64,000 bases of DNA, taken from the NCBI GenBank assembly GCA_014841595.1, contig JACYUE010000001.1, positions 1,033,654-1,097,653 of the forward strand, in the 5' to 3' direction. A program made the translations under genes and the position numbers. The notes under the pieces are model-generated. The model saw only the letters and a program-made list of their open reading frames with translations, ran no database searches and was not told the origin of the DNA. Source of the stretch: Oxalobacteraceae sp. CFBP 8761 (GTDB lineage Bacteria > Pseudomonadota > Gammaproteobacteria > Burkholderiales > Burkholderiaceae_D). Shown here piece after piece: positions 1 through 10,600 of the stretch (within the stretch, counting starts at the first letter, position 1; each line of letters begins with the position of its first letter).

Positions 1-632
1 GCGTCAAAGATGCGCGCCGGGACGCGTTCCTTGAGCAGTTCGCCGAGCGGGCGGATGTCCGCCTTGTCGTAGACGATCAGGTATTTCACCGACTCTTCGA
101 AGCCGGCTGTGTGGGTCATGATCTGGCGCATCGTGACAGGCTTGCCGGCGCGCGGGGCGATCTTGAAATCGAGGTATCCGTTGATGTCGGCATCCAGATC
201 GAGCTTGCCCTGTTCGACCAGTTGCATGACAGCGGTCCAGGTCACGAGCTTGGAGACCGAGCCGGGACGAAACAGCGTGCGATCCGGATCGACCGGTGTG
301 CGCTTGTCGACATCGGCGTAACCGAAACCGCGCGCGGTGAGAATCTGGCCGTCCTTGACCACGACAACCACCGCGCCGGGGATGTCGCTCTTGTTCAGCG
401 CAAACGGCATGTAGCCGTCGAGCCAGGTGTCGACGTCCGTCTTGTCGAGCGTTTTGCCATTGCCGGCACGCGGCGCCGCAACCAGCGTTGGCGGCGGCCC
501 GGATGGCGGCGTCGCCACCGGCTTGGTGCCAGCAGGCGAGGGCGGCACGGCCGGGGCCTGGGGCGCTTGTTGCGCGGCGGCGCCGGCGCTCCAGCAGACA
601 ACGCTCATCAAGACCATCTTCAGAAATCTCAT
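1..632 (-). CDS. Serine hydrolase, class C beta-lactamase/PBP-like (partial, 3' end outside window)
   Basis: An open frame runs leftward from an ATG at 632 and leaves the window, so only about 210 residues are visible. Residues 1-21 look like a cleavable signal peptide ending in AAAQ, so the product should be periplasmic or secreted. A Pro/Ala-rich linker follows. The catalytic SxxK motif of the beta-lactamase family (Pfam PF00144) is visible as S-V-S-K at about residues 125-128, after FRPG. The segment around MRQIMTHTAGF is also typical of esterase/peptidase-type members of this family. Substrate cannot be told; the family includes esterases, D-aminopeptidases and true AmpC enzymes. The Y-x-N and KTG motifs lie outside the window. 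It is divergent from the XRE regulator at 761. Confidence 0.85.
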   Translation of the reverse strand, partial: MRFLKMVLMSVVCWSAGAAAQQAPQAPAVPPSPAGTKPVATPPSGPPPTLVAAPRAGNGKTLDKTDVDTWLDGYMPFALNKSDIPGAVVVVVKDGQILTARGFGYADVDKRTPVDPDRTLFRPGSVSKLVTWTAVMQLVEQGKLDLDADINGYLDFKIAPRAGKPVTMRQIMTHTAGFEESVKYLIVYDKADIRPLGELLKERVPARIFD

Positions 633-705
633 CAAGGCTCCCTATCCATACGGTTGATTGCGGTCGATCGGGCCAGCCTATAAAATAAAGCTTGATCCGA
701 GTATT

Positions 706-723
706 TTTCTCTGATTAGAGAAA
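706..723. promoter_or_regulatory. Inverted repeat between divergent genes, possible operator
   Basis: TTTCTCT-gatt-AGAGAAA is a perfect 7-bp inverted repeat in the 128-bp gap between the serine hydrolase gene and the XRE-cupin regulator. Its position between divergent starts suggests an operator, possibly for the regulator itself. No binding data; inference only. Confidence 0.35.
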
Positions 724-760
724 TATCTACCCAATCGGAAACCATGTCAACACTTTATGA

Positions 761-1486
761 ATGCCGTCCATGACCTCTGAATCCCCGACCCTTGGCGCGT
801 TGATCCGCGGCCTGCGCAGCCGCAAGGGGTGGACGCTGAAAGAAATGAGCACAAACAGCGGCATCCCGGTCTCCACGCTGTCGAAGGTGGAGCACGGCCA
901 GCTGACGCTCAGCTACGACAAGCTGTATCAGCTGAGCCAAAAGCTCGGCATGCGCATGTCAGAGCTGTTTGCCGAAGAAGACAAGGGTGCAGACACACCG
1001 GTGACGGCGCGGCGCAGCATCGGCGACCTGGCCAGCGCAGTGCGGGTGGAGACGCCCAACTACGACTACCACTACCTGTGCGCGGAGCTGCGCCGCAAGC
1101 GGATGATTCCCGTGATCGCGCGCATCCGCGCCAAGTCGGTCAAGCAGTTCGGGCAGCTGGTGCATCACTCGGGCGAAGAATTCACCTACGTGCTCAAGGG
1201 CGCGGTCGTGCTGCACAGCGAGTTCTACGATCCGGTGGTGCTCAGGGAAGGGCAGTCGATCTACTTCGACTCGAGCATGGGGCACGCGTACCTGGCGCCG
1301 GAAGGGTGCGACGAGGCCGAGGTGCTGACCGTGATGTCGAGTGAGGATGAGGAGCAGATGCAGGCGATCATGTCGTCGCACGTGCACGAGAACACGCACA
1401 CCCCGGCGCAGTCGACGACCGACAGCGCGCCAGCGGTGGCGGCAAAGCCGGTCAAGCCCCGCAAGCGCAGCAGGCAGGATGGGTAG
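761..1486 (+). CDS. XRE-family transcriptional regulator with C-terminal cupin domain
   Basis: 241 residues. Residues about 10-68 form a Cro/CI-type helix-turn-helix (TLKEMSTNSGIPVSTLSKVE). Residues about 135-200 form a cupin barrel, with the motif HHSGEEFTYVLKG and a second histidine in SMGHAYL. This HTH-cupin architecture is usual for repressors that sense small ligands, such as polyamine or amino-acid metabolism regulators. The tail after residue 215 is basic and low complexity. There are two possible starts, ATG 761 and ATG 770, and neither has a clear Shine-Dalgarno. The ligand is unknown. It is convergent with the ABC permease gene 15 bp downstream. Confidence 0.85.
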   Translation: MPSMTSESPTLGALIRGLRSRKGWTLKEMSTNSGIPVSTLSKVEHGQLTLSYDKLYQLSQKLGMRMSELFAEEDKGADTPVTARRSIGDLASAVRVETPNYDYHYLCAELRRKRMIPVIARIRAKSVKQFGQLVHHSGEEFTYVLKGAVVLHSEFYDPVVLREGQSIYFDSSMGHAYLAPEGCDEAEVLTVMSSEDEEQMQAIMSSHVHENTHTPAQSTTDSAPAVAAKPVKPRKRSRQDG

Positions 1487-1501
1487 CCTGCTGCGCTGCG
1501 G

Positions 1502-2721
1502 TCATTCGTAGCGCAGGCAATCCACCGGCAGCAGGCGCGAGGCGCGCCGGGCCGGATAAAAGCCGAAGAACACGCCCACCGCCGTGGCAAACCCGCACGC
1601 CACCATCACCGCGCTGATGGTGAGATAGACCTCAAAATCGGCAAACTTCGTGATCAGCGCCGCGCCGCCGGCCGCGATCGCGATGCCGACCAGGCCACCG
1701 GCCAGGCAGATCACCACTGCCTCGGCCAGGAACTGCATCAGCACGTCGTTGGGCCGCGCTCCGATCGCCATGCGGATGCCGATTTCGCGCGTGCGCTCGG
1801 TCACCGACACCAGCATGATGTTCATGATGCCGATGCCGCCGACCAGCAGTGAAATCGCGCCGATCAGGCCAAGCAGCAGCGCCACGCCGGCCGTGATCTT
1901 GTTGGCCGTTTCGGCGATCGTGTTCAGGTTCTGCACCCGGAAGTCGTCGGGATCGTCGACGCGGATCCGGTGCCGGCTGCGGATGACTTCCTTGATGTCC
2001 TCGATCGCGTCCGTCATCGCCACCCCGGGCCGCCCCTGCGCGTTGATGTAATGGACATTCTGCGGAAACGGCGACTTGACCAGGTTGGCGCTGGTCGCCG
2101 TGATCGGCACCAGGATCTGTTCGGCCAGGTCGGTGCCGTCGGTCTGGCGACCTTCGCCGGCCAGCACGCCCACCACCTGGAACGCGACGTTCTCGATGCG
2201 CAGAAACTGGCCGAGCGGGTCGGCGCGGTAAAAGAACTGGTCCGCGACCTTCTGGCCGATCACCACCAGGCGCGCGCTGGCGCGCACGTCGCTTTCGCCA
2301 AACAGCGTGCCCTGGTCGACCTTCCAGTTGCGGATCGTGAACATCGCCGGCGTCACGCCCATGACCATGCTGCTGGCGTTTTCGTTGCCGGCGGCGACCT
2401 TGAAGCTGCCCTGCAGCGCCGGCGCGGCGCCGGTCAGGCTGGGCAGCGCGTTGAGTGCCTCGGCATCGTCCAGCGTGAGCACCGCGACCTTGCCTTCACG
2501 GGCGCGCTGGGCGGCCGTGCGGTCGCCGCCCGGCATTACGTAGACCATGTTCGTGCCCAGCATCTGCAACTGCTTGCCGATGAAGCGCTGCATGCTGTCG
2601 CCCAGTGCCAGCAGCAGCACGACCGACGCGATACCGATCACGATGCCCAGCATCGTCAGGGCAGTGCGCAGCCGGTTGGCTGCCATCGAACGGAACGACT
2701 CGATCAGGACCTGGACCAGGT

Positions 2722-2725
<4 letters not shown>
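1502..2725 (-). CDS. MacB/FtsX-type ABC transporter permease
   Basis: 407 residues. An N-terminal membrane segment (about 20-45) is followed by a large periplasmic MacB_PCD-like domain. Three C-terminal membrane segments (about 275-400) match the FtsX permease family (PF02687), with the typical GIMNIMLVSVTERTREIGIR motif. In MacB proper the ATPase and permease are fused. Here they are separate polypeptides, as in many MacAB-like systems for macrolides, lipopeptides or other amphiphiles. It overlaps the upstream ATPase gene by ATGA (2722-2725), so translation is probably coupled. Substrate unknown. Confidence 0.9.
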
Positions 2726-3452
<727 letters not shown>

Positions 3453-3456
<4 letters not shown>

Positions 3457-4658
3457 GGATTCTCCGGTGTGACCAGCGAGCGGGTGACGACGCGGTCGCC
3501 CGCCTTCAGGTCGCCCGACACGACTTCGGTATAGCGGAAGTTCGAAAGGCCGGCGCGGATATCGACGGGCTGCGGGTGGTTCATCGCGTCCAGCTTGTAA
3601 ATCTTGAACATGCGCGTGGTGTCGCTCGCGCTGCGGAATGCGACGTCGTCGTCCTTGACCGGCGCGGGAGTGGGTGCAACGGCGCCCGGTTTGGCATCCT
3701 TGTTGCGTTTTCGCTCGGCCTCCTGCTCTTCTTCCGACAGCCGGAAGCGCAGCGCGGTGGTCGGGATGCGCAGCACGTCCGGGCGGTTCGCTACCACCAG
3801 CCGCACCTGCGCCGTCATGCCGGGCTTGAGCAGTTCGTCGACGTTGTCGACGTCGAGCACCACGTTGTACGTGACGACGTTCTGCACGACGTTTGGCGCG
3901 AGGCGGAACTGGCGCATGGTGGCGGCGAATTCGCGGTCGGGATAGGCATCGACGACGAAGCGCGCCGGCAGGCCGTCCTTGAGCTGGCCGACGTCGGCTT
4001 CGGATACGCTGGTATCGATCTGCATCTTGGTCAGGTCTTGCGCGATCTGGAACAGGTTCGGCGTGTTGAACGACGCCGCCAGGGTCTGGCCCAGGTCGAT
4101 CGTGCGCTTGATGACGACGCCGTCGATCGGCGAGCGGATCACGCTGTTGTTCAGGTCCGCCCTGGCGCGGTCGTGCTGCGCCTGCGCCAGCGTCAGGTTG
4201 GCCTGCGCGACCTGCATCTCGCGCTTGGACTGGTCGAGCGCGAGACCGGACAGGAAATTCTGCGCCACCAGCTGCTCGTTGCGCTCGAACGTGGCCTGGG
4301 CCAGGCGCAGGCTGGCGCGCGCCGACGCGATATTCGCTTCGGCCTGGCGCACCTGGGCATTGAAAATGGTCGGCTCGAGCTTGAGCAGCACCTGGCCTTT
4401 TTTCACGCGGTCGTTGAAGTCGGCATTCAGCTCAGCCACGGTGCCCGACACCTGCGAGCCGACATTGATCAGCGCGACCGGATTGATGGTGCCGGTGGCG
4501 GTGACGGTCTGGTTGATGGCGCCGCGATCGACGACGGTGCTGCGGTATTGGGATGGTGGTACGGCGTCGTCCTTGCGCTTGACCACGGCAACGGCGACGG
4601 CGACAGCGGCGAGGACGGCAACGGCGATGACAACGCGCTTCCTGGTGAAGATGTTCAT
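3453..4658 (-). CDS. MacA-like periplasmic adaptor (membrane fusion protein)
   Basis: 401 residues from the ATG at 4658 (MNIFTRKRV). The frame is open further upstream, but this start gives a normal N-terminal anchor helix (residues about 7-27). The lipoyl half-motifs flank an alpha-hairpin rich in Ala/Gln (about 85-165), followed by a beta-barrel and membrane-proximal domain, as in the HlyD/MacA family. A Lys/Glu-rich insertion with a Pro/Ala stretch lies near residues 310-340. First gene of the operon with the ATPase and permease. Its role would be to link the inner-membrane transporter with an outer-membrane channel. Substrate not predictable. Confidence 0.88.
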
Positions 4659-4830
4659 TGTATGTATGCCAGATAAATACCAAGTAAAGGCCGAGTTTGA
4701 TGCACCGGTGCGCGAATGGCAATGCATGGCGCATTGGCAGGCCTGAATTTGGCGGCGAAGCCCCGCCAATTTTGGAAAAAGGAGGGCGCCGATCCGCTAG
4801 AATGGCGTATTCCCTTTTTACCGAAGCATC

Positions 4831-5508
4831 ATGACTCAAGACGAACTGAAACAAGCCGTAGCGCGCGCCGCCATCGATTACGTGGTCGAGGGTGAAATCA
4901 TCGGTGTGGGCACCGGCTCGACCGCCAACTTCTTCATCGACGAACTGGCGAAGATCAAGGACCGCATCAAGGGCACCGTCGCGTCGTCCGAAGCCACGGC
5001 AAGCCGCCTGCGCGGCCACGGCATCCCCGTGTTCGACCTGAATGACGTCGAATCGATGGCGGTCTACATCGACGGCGCCGACGAAATCAACGCGCAGGGC
5101 GCGATGATCAAGGGCGGCGGCGCCGCGCTCACGCGCGAAAAAATCGTCGCGTCGGTGGCAAAGAAGTTCGTCTGCATCGCCGACGGCTCCAAGCTGGTCG
5201 AGACGCTCGGCGCATTCGCGCTGCCGGTCGAAGTGATCCCGATGGCGCGCGCGTCGGTGATGCGCCAGCTGGCGGCACTGGGTGGCCAGCCGAAGCTGCG
5301 CCTCAAGGCCGGTACCGATCAGGCGTTCATCACCGACAACGGCGGCGAACTGATCGATGTGGCGGGTCTGAAGATTACCGATCCGGTGGCGCTCGAAGAG
5401 AACATCAACCAGATCGTCGGCGTGATCGCCGTTGGCCTGTTCGCCAAAGCCGGCGCCGATGTCTGCCTGCTCGGCACGGCAGACGGCGTCAAGACCCTGT
5501 CGCTGTAA
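4831..5508 (+). CDS. rpiA: Ribose-5-phosphate isomerase A
   Basis: 225 residues, the usual RpiA length. It interconverts ribose 5-phosphate and ribulose 5-phosphate in the non-oxidative pentose phosphate pathway. Family motifs visible: [13 protein letters not shown] (substrate phosphate binding), YIDGADEI (catalytic Asp/Glu region) and [19 protein letters not shown] -10-like hexamer lies at 4798-4803. It is divergent from the efflux operon and followed after 14 bp by a small lipoprotein gene that could be co-transcribed. Confidence 0.97.
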   Translation: MTQDELKQAVARAAIDYVVEGEIIGVGTGSTANFFIDELAKIKDRIKGTVASSEATASRLRGHGIPVFDLNDVESMAVYIDGADEINAQGAMIKGGGAALTREKIVASVAKKFVCIADGSKLVETLGAFALPVEVIPMARASVMRQLAALGGQPKLRLKAGTDQAFITDNGGELIDVAGLKITDPVALEENINQIVGVIAVGLFAKAGADVCLLGTADGVKTLSL

Positions 5509-5522
5509 CCGGAAACCCGACC

Positions 5523-5849
5523 ATGAATCGTGCGCTGCTGCTGTCCGCTCCTTCGCTCGCTGCCTTGCTGGCGGGTTGCTCTGTCTTTGGCAGTTCGATC
5601 GATTTGTCCGAGCCTGCCGTTGTGGCGCCGGCGGCGTCGACCGACGTGACAGCGATCCAGCGTACGCCGTTCAAGGTCGGAGAATCGTCGCACACGGTCG
5701 AGAAGCTGGCCAAGGCGCAGGCCTGCACCAGCACGCAGGGCGCGGGGCTGGTGACCGAGCCCGGGCCGATCGAGGTCTACCGGATGCAGTGCCAGAATGG
5801 CCAGGTGTTCATGGCGCGCTGCGAGCTGCGCCAGTGCAAAAAGATGTAA
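5523..5849 (+). CDS. Small putative lipoprotein
   Basis: 108 residues. The N-terminus is a lipoprotein signal with lipobox LLAGC (Cys19). The mature part has four further cysteines, including one pair near the C-terminus (CELRQC), which may form disulfides in the periplasm. No recognised enzymatic motif. It starts 14 bp after rpiA and ends just before a strong bidirectional terminator, so it is probably the last gene of the rpiA unit. Function unknown. Confidence 0.7.
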   Translation: MNRALLLSAPSLAALLAGCSVFGSSIDLSEPAVVAPAASTDVTAIQRTPFKVGESSHTVEKLAKAQACTSTQGAGLVTEPGPIEVYRMQCQNGQVFMARCELRQCKKM

Positions 5850-5862
5850 GACACCAGGCGTA

Positions 5863-5902
5863 AAAAATCCCGCTCGCGGCCAATGCCCCGAGCGGGATTT
5901 TT
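5863..5902. terminator. Bidirectional rho-independent terminator
   Basis: A perfect 14-bp inverted repeat (5863-5876 with 5889-5902; core AATCCCGCTCG/CGAGCGGGATT) has a 12-nt loop and T-runs on both strands. It separates the convergent lipoprotein (+) and yggX (-) genes and can serve both. Confidence 0.92.
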
Positions 5903-5925
5903 TTCACGTACAGCGCGCGGCGTGC

Positions 5926-6198
5926 TTACACCGGTGGCGGCACGTAGCCCATCGCCTGGTCGGCGCCTTCGCCGAAGAAGTGCTTCTCCAGCTGCGTCGC
6001 CAGGTATTTGCGCGCGCGGTCGTCGGCCAGGTTCAGGCGGTTTTCATTGATCAGCATGGTCTGGTGCTTGAGCCATGCCTGCCAGGCTTCTTTCGAGACC
6101 TGCAGGTACAGCTTCTTGCCCATCTCGCCGGGGACCGGTGGGTAATCCAGGCCTTCGGCTTCCTTGTTCAGTTTGATGCAGTGGACGGTGCGGGCCAT
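5926..6198 (-). CDS. yggX: YggX-family oxidative damage protection / Fe(II) trafficking protein
   Basis: 90 residues, the standard size of YggX (PF04362). The opening [10 protein letters not shown] with a single conserved Cys7 and the following [14 protein letters not shown] are diagnostic. The family is associated with protection of Fe-S proteins from oxidative damage and is cytosolic. It sits 47 bp downstream of argA on the same strand, so the two may be co-transcribed. The product ends in a Val after a Pro triplet. Confidence 0.95.
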   Translation of the reverse strand: MARTVHCIKLNKEAEGLDYPPVPGEMGKKLYLQVSKEAWQAWLKHQTMLINENRLNLADDRARKYLATQLEKHFFGEGADQAMGYVPPPV

Positions 6199-6245
6199 CG
6201 AGTACTCCTGTTATTCGTTCGGTGATTCGGTCGTTAAGACGCGTA

Positions 6246-7559
6246 TTATAAAGTCTTGATCAAGACCTGTGAGCGGCGCTGCCAGTTGTACATGTGCTGC
6301 CGGTCTTTCGGCAGGTCGTCCACGGTGGCCGGCACGAAGCCGCGCTTCTTGAACCAGTGCGACGTGCGCGTGGTCAGCACGAACAGCTTGGTCAGGCCGG
6401 CCGCGCGGGCGCGGTTTTCCATGTGCTTGAGGATGCGCTCACCGTCGCCCTGCGTCTGCGCGTCCTGGCTCACGGTCAGGCAGGCCATCTCGCCCATCTT
6501 CGATTCGGGGAACGGATACAGCGCGGCGCAGCCGAAGATCACGCCATCGTGGTCGATGACCGAGAACTGGTCGATCTCGCGTTCGATCAGCTCGCGGCCG
6601 CGATAGACCAGCGTGCCGTCGGCTTCAAGTGGCTCGATAAGCTTGATAATTCCGCCAACGTCCTCAATTGTGGCCTGACGCAGGCTTTCGAGGTTCTCGT
6701 GGCTGATCATGGTCCCCACGCCATCGTGGGTGAACACCTCGAGCAGCGCCGAGCCGTCCATCTCGAACGGAATGATGTGGGCGCGATCGACGCCGGCATT
6801 GCAGGCCTTGATCGCATGCTCCATGTAGAACGCGGCCGAGTCGGACAGGAAGCCCGCCTGCAGCACGGCTTCGGCCATGTGCGACGACAGCTCGCGGATC
6901 TCGGTGCCGGCCGCATCGACGATCATCGGTGTTTCGGTAATGAAGATCAGCTTGTCGGCATGCAGCGCGATCGCTGCCGACGCGGCGACGTCTTCCAGCG
7001 TCAGGTTGAAGATTTCGCCGGTGGGCGAGAAACCCAGCGGCGAGAGCAGCACCAGGTTGTCTTCGGTCTGCAGGATCGGGTGGATTTTTTCAGCGGCGAT
7101 CTTGCGCGTGACGCCCGTGAGTTCGAAGTCGACGCCGTCGATCACGCCAAGCGGGCGGGCCACGACGAAGTTGCCCGAGACGATGCTGATCTGGGCGTTG
7201 GACATCGGCGTGTTGGGCAGGCCCTGGCTGAAGGCGGCTTCGATATCGAGACGCAGTTCGCCGGCGGCTTCTTTCGCGCATTCGAGGGCGGCGGTGTCGG
7301 TGACGCGCACGCCGTTGTGAAAGCGCCCCTCGACGTTACGCAGTTCGAGCTGTTCGGCCACCTGCGGACGCGAGCCGTGCACCAGCACGATCCGGATGCC
7401 CAGGCCGACCAGCAGTGACAAGTCCTGCGCCAGTACTGGTAGTGCGCCGGCAGCAACGAGCTCGCCGGGGAAGGCGACCACGAAGGTCTTGCCGCCGAAT
7501 GCGTGAATGTACGGCGCGACCGAGCGCAGCCACTGGACGAATTGGGTAGGAGTTTCCAT
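6246..7559 (-). CDS. argA: Amino-acid N-acetyltransferase (N-acetylglutamate synthase)
   Basis: 437 residues. The N-terminal amino-acid-kinase-like domain (about 10-280) carries the inhibitor site, and a C-terminal GNAT domain (about 290-435) transfers acetyl to glutamate in the first step of arginine synthesis. SVAPYIHAFGGKTFVV and GIRIVLVHGSRPQ match the classical bacterial ArgA. The ATG at 7559 is preferred over one at 7568, because 7568 falls inside a TATAAT -10-like box (7567-7572) that would put the transcript start at about 7560. The mRNA may therefore be almost leaderless. Divergent from hrpA. Confidence 0.94.
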   Translation of the reverse strand: METPTQFVQWLRSVAPYIHAFGGKTFVVAFPGELVAAGALPVLAQDLSLLVGLGIRIVLVHGSRPQVAEQLELRNVEGRFHNGVRVTDTAALECAKEAAGELRLDIEAAFSQGLPNTPMSNAQISIVSGNFVVARPLGVIDGVDFELTGVTRKIAAEKIHPILQTEDNLVLLSPLGFSPTGEIFNLTLEDVAASAAIALHADKLIFITETPMIVDAAGTEIRELSSHMAEAVLQAGFLSDSAAFYMEHAIKACNAGVDRAHIIPFEMDGSALLEVFTHDGVGTMISHENLESLRQATIEDVGGIIKLIEPLEADGTLVYRGRELIEREIDQFSVIDHDGVIFGCAALYPFPESKMGEMACLTVSQDAQTQGDGERILKHMENRARAAGLTKLFVLTTRTSHWFKKRGFVPATVDDLPKDRQHMYNWQRRSQVLIKTL

Positions 7560-7613
7560 TTGCCGCATTATAATTCGCTGCGCGATGTGCGCACCAAAAC
7601 CTTGTAAAAATCA

Positions 7614-10600
7614 ATGTCTGAACAGAGTAACAAGCCTTCGCAACGACCGGCGCGCGCCGTAGACGCCACTTCCAATGCCACCGCGGCCCCTGCACCTGCC
7701 CAGCCACGTCCACGCCGCGCGCGTGGCGACGGGCAGCCACGCCAGCAGCTGCCGCACCGCGAGGATGTGCCACGCGAGCGCAATCCGCTGCCGCCGATTA
7801 CCTTTCCCGAAGACTTGCCGGTCTCGGGCCGGCGCGCTGAAATCGCCAGGGCGATCCAGGAAAACCAGGTCGTCATCGTCTCGGGCGAAACCGGGTCGGG
7901 CAAGACGACCCAGCTGCCGAAGATCTGCCTGGAACTGGGCCGCGGCAGCAAGGGCCTGATCGGCCACACGCAGCCACGCCGGATCGCCGCGTCGTCCACC
8001 GCCAAGCGCATCGCGCAGGAACTGGGGACGCCACTGGGCGAGCACGTGGGCTTCAAGGTGCGCTTCAACGACACGCTGCAAAAGGGCGCGTCGGTCAAGC
8101 TGATGACCGACGGTATCCTGCTGGCCGAAACGCAGACCGATCCGCTGCTGCGCAACTACGACACGATCATCATCGACGAGGCGCACGAGCGCAGTCTGAA
8201 CATCGACTTCTTGCTCGGCTACCTGAAGCAGCTGATGCCGCGCCGGCCGGACCTGAAGATCATCATCACGTCGGCGACGATCGACGCCGAGCGCTTCGCG
8301 CGCCACTTCGGCAAGGGCGATGGCGCCGACTTGAAACCGGCGCCGGTGATCGAAGTATCTGGTCGCCTGTATGCTGTGGAGGTACGTTATCGCGCGGTCG
8401 ATCGTGATCCGGTCGTGGGTGTTAATACGCCCAAGCCCGGCGAGACGCCGAATCTCGCGCCAAAGGCACAAGCCGCGCGCGACAAACGCGACCTGATGGA
8501 TGCGGTGGTCGATGGCGTCGATGAAGTGTGCCGCCTGGGGCAGGGCGACGTGCTCGTGTTCTTGCCGGGCGAGCGCGAGATCCGCGATTGCGCCGAGGCG
8601 CTGCGCAAGCACCATCCGCCGCATGTCGAGATCCTGCCGCTGTTCGCGCGCCTGTCGGTCGAAGAGCAGGATCGCGTGTTCCGCACGACGAATGCGCGCC
8701 GCATCGTGTTGTCGACCAACGTGGCCGAGACGTCGCTGACCGTGCCGGGCATTCGCTATGTGGTCGACACGGGTCTGGCGCGTGTAAAGCGCTACAGCTT
8801 CAGGAACAAGGTCGAGCAGTTGCAGGTCGAGCCGATCGCGCAGTCGGCCGCCAACCAGCGCGCCGGCCGCTGCGGCCGTGTGGCCGATGGCGTCTGTATC
8901 CGCCTGTTCGAAGAAGACGATTTCCTCAAGCGTCCCAAATTTACCGAACCCGAAATCCTGCGCTCGTCGCTGGCCGCCGTCATCCTGCGCATGAAGGCGC
9001 TGCGCCTGACGGACGTGGAGACCTTCCCGTTCATCGAGGCGCCGCAGGGCCGCGCGATCGCTGACGGCTACCAGCTGCTGCAAGAGGTTGGTGCGGTCGA
9101 CGACACCAATGAACTGACGCCACTGGGCCGCAAGCTGGCCAAGCTGCCGCTCGACCCGCGTGTGGGCCGCATGATTCTCGCCGCGCTCGACAACGGGTGC
9201 CTGACCGAGATGCTGATCGTGGCCTCGGCTTTGTCAACGCAGGACCCGCGCGACCGTCCCATCGAGTACCAGCAGCAGGCCGACGAGAAGCACAAGAAGT
9301 TCGCCGACGAGCGCTCGGAGTTTCTCAGCTACCTGAAGATCTGGGCCTGGTTCGAAGACGCGATCGAGCACAAGAAAACCAATCGCCAGCTGCAGGAAAA
9401 CTGCCGCGCCAACTTCCTGTCGCAGGTGCGCCTGCGCGAGTGGCGCGATGTGCATTCACAGCTGCTGACCATCGTGCGCGAGCAGGGCTGGCGCCTGAAC
9501 GAGTCACCGGCAACCTACGAGCAGCTGCACATCTCGCTGCTCACCGGCCTGCTGGGCAATATCGGTTTCAAGGCCGAGGACGAGCAGGCCGGCATCTATC
9601 TGGGCGCACGCGGCATCAAGTTCCACATCTGGCCCGGCTCGACGCTGGGCAAGAAGGCAGGGCGCTGGATCATGGCGGCCGAACTGGTCGAGACGACGCG
9701 CCTGTATGCGCGCACGATCGCGCAGATCCAGCCGGAGTGGGTCGAGAAGGTCGGCGCGCACCTCTTGAAAAAATCCTGGGGTGAGCCGCGCTGGGAGAAA
9801 AAGCAGGCGCAGGTCACGGCGCTCGAACGCGCGACGCTGCACGGCATCGTCATCTACGGCGCGCGCCGCATCAACTACGGCCAGCGCAATCCAACCGAAG
9901 CGCGCGAGATCTTCATCCGCGACGCGCTGGTCGCGGGCGACTACGAAACGCGCCTGCCGTTCTACATCCACAACCACAAGCTGGTGAAGGACATCGAGAA
10001 CCTCGAGCACAAGTCGCGCCGCCAGGACGTGCTGGTGGACGACCAGCTGATCGTGGCCTTCTACGACAGCGAGATCCCGCGCGACATCGTCAATGGCGCC
10101 GGTTTCGAGAAGTGGTACAAGGACGTCGCGCGCGAGAACCCGAAGCTGCTGTACCTGAACCGCGAAGAACTGATGCGGCACGAAGCGGCCGGCATCACCA
10201 CCGAGCTGTTCCCGAAGACGATGACCGTCACCGGCATCGAGATGGGGCTGTCGTACCACTTCGAGCCGGGCAGCGTGCGCGATGGCGTCACGCTCGCCGT
10301 GCCGCTGTTCGCGCTGAACCAGATTCCGCAGGAGCGCGCGGCGTGGCTGGTGCCGGGCATGATCAAGGAAAAGGTGCATCTGCTGCTCAAGTCACTGCCG
10401 CAAAAGCTGCGCCGTCACTGCGTGCCGCTGCCGGACTATGCGGCCAAGTTCGTCGAGCGCATCCACGCGGCCGGCACGTTCGGACGGGGCGACCTGATCG
10501 ACGTGCTGATCGCCGACGTGCGCGCGCAGACCGGCACGCTGGTGCTGACGGCCGACTTCAAGATCGAGACGCTGCCAGCGCACATGTTCATGAACTTCAA

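Noticed and set aside
3576..4676. Long open frame (366 codons) on the plus strand opposite the MacA-like gene
   Set aside because: Antisense shadow of a GC-rich gene; no ribosome site and His/Arg/Val-rich composition without any family motif.
4749..4769. TTGGCGG...CCGCCAA hairpin before rpiA as a terminator
   Set aside because: It lies between divergent genes where no transcript needs to end; short stem, so no call made.
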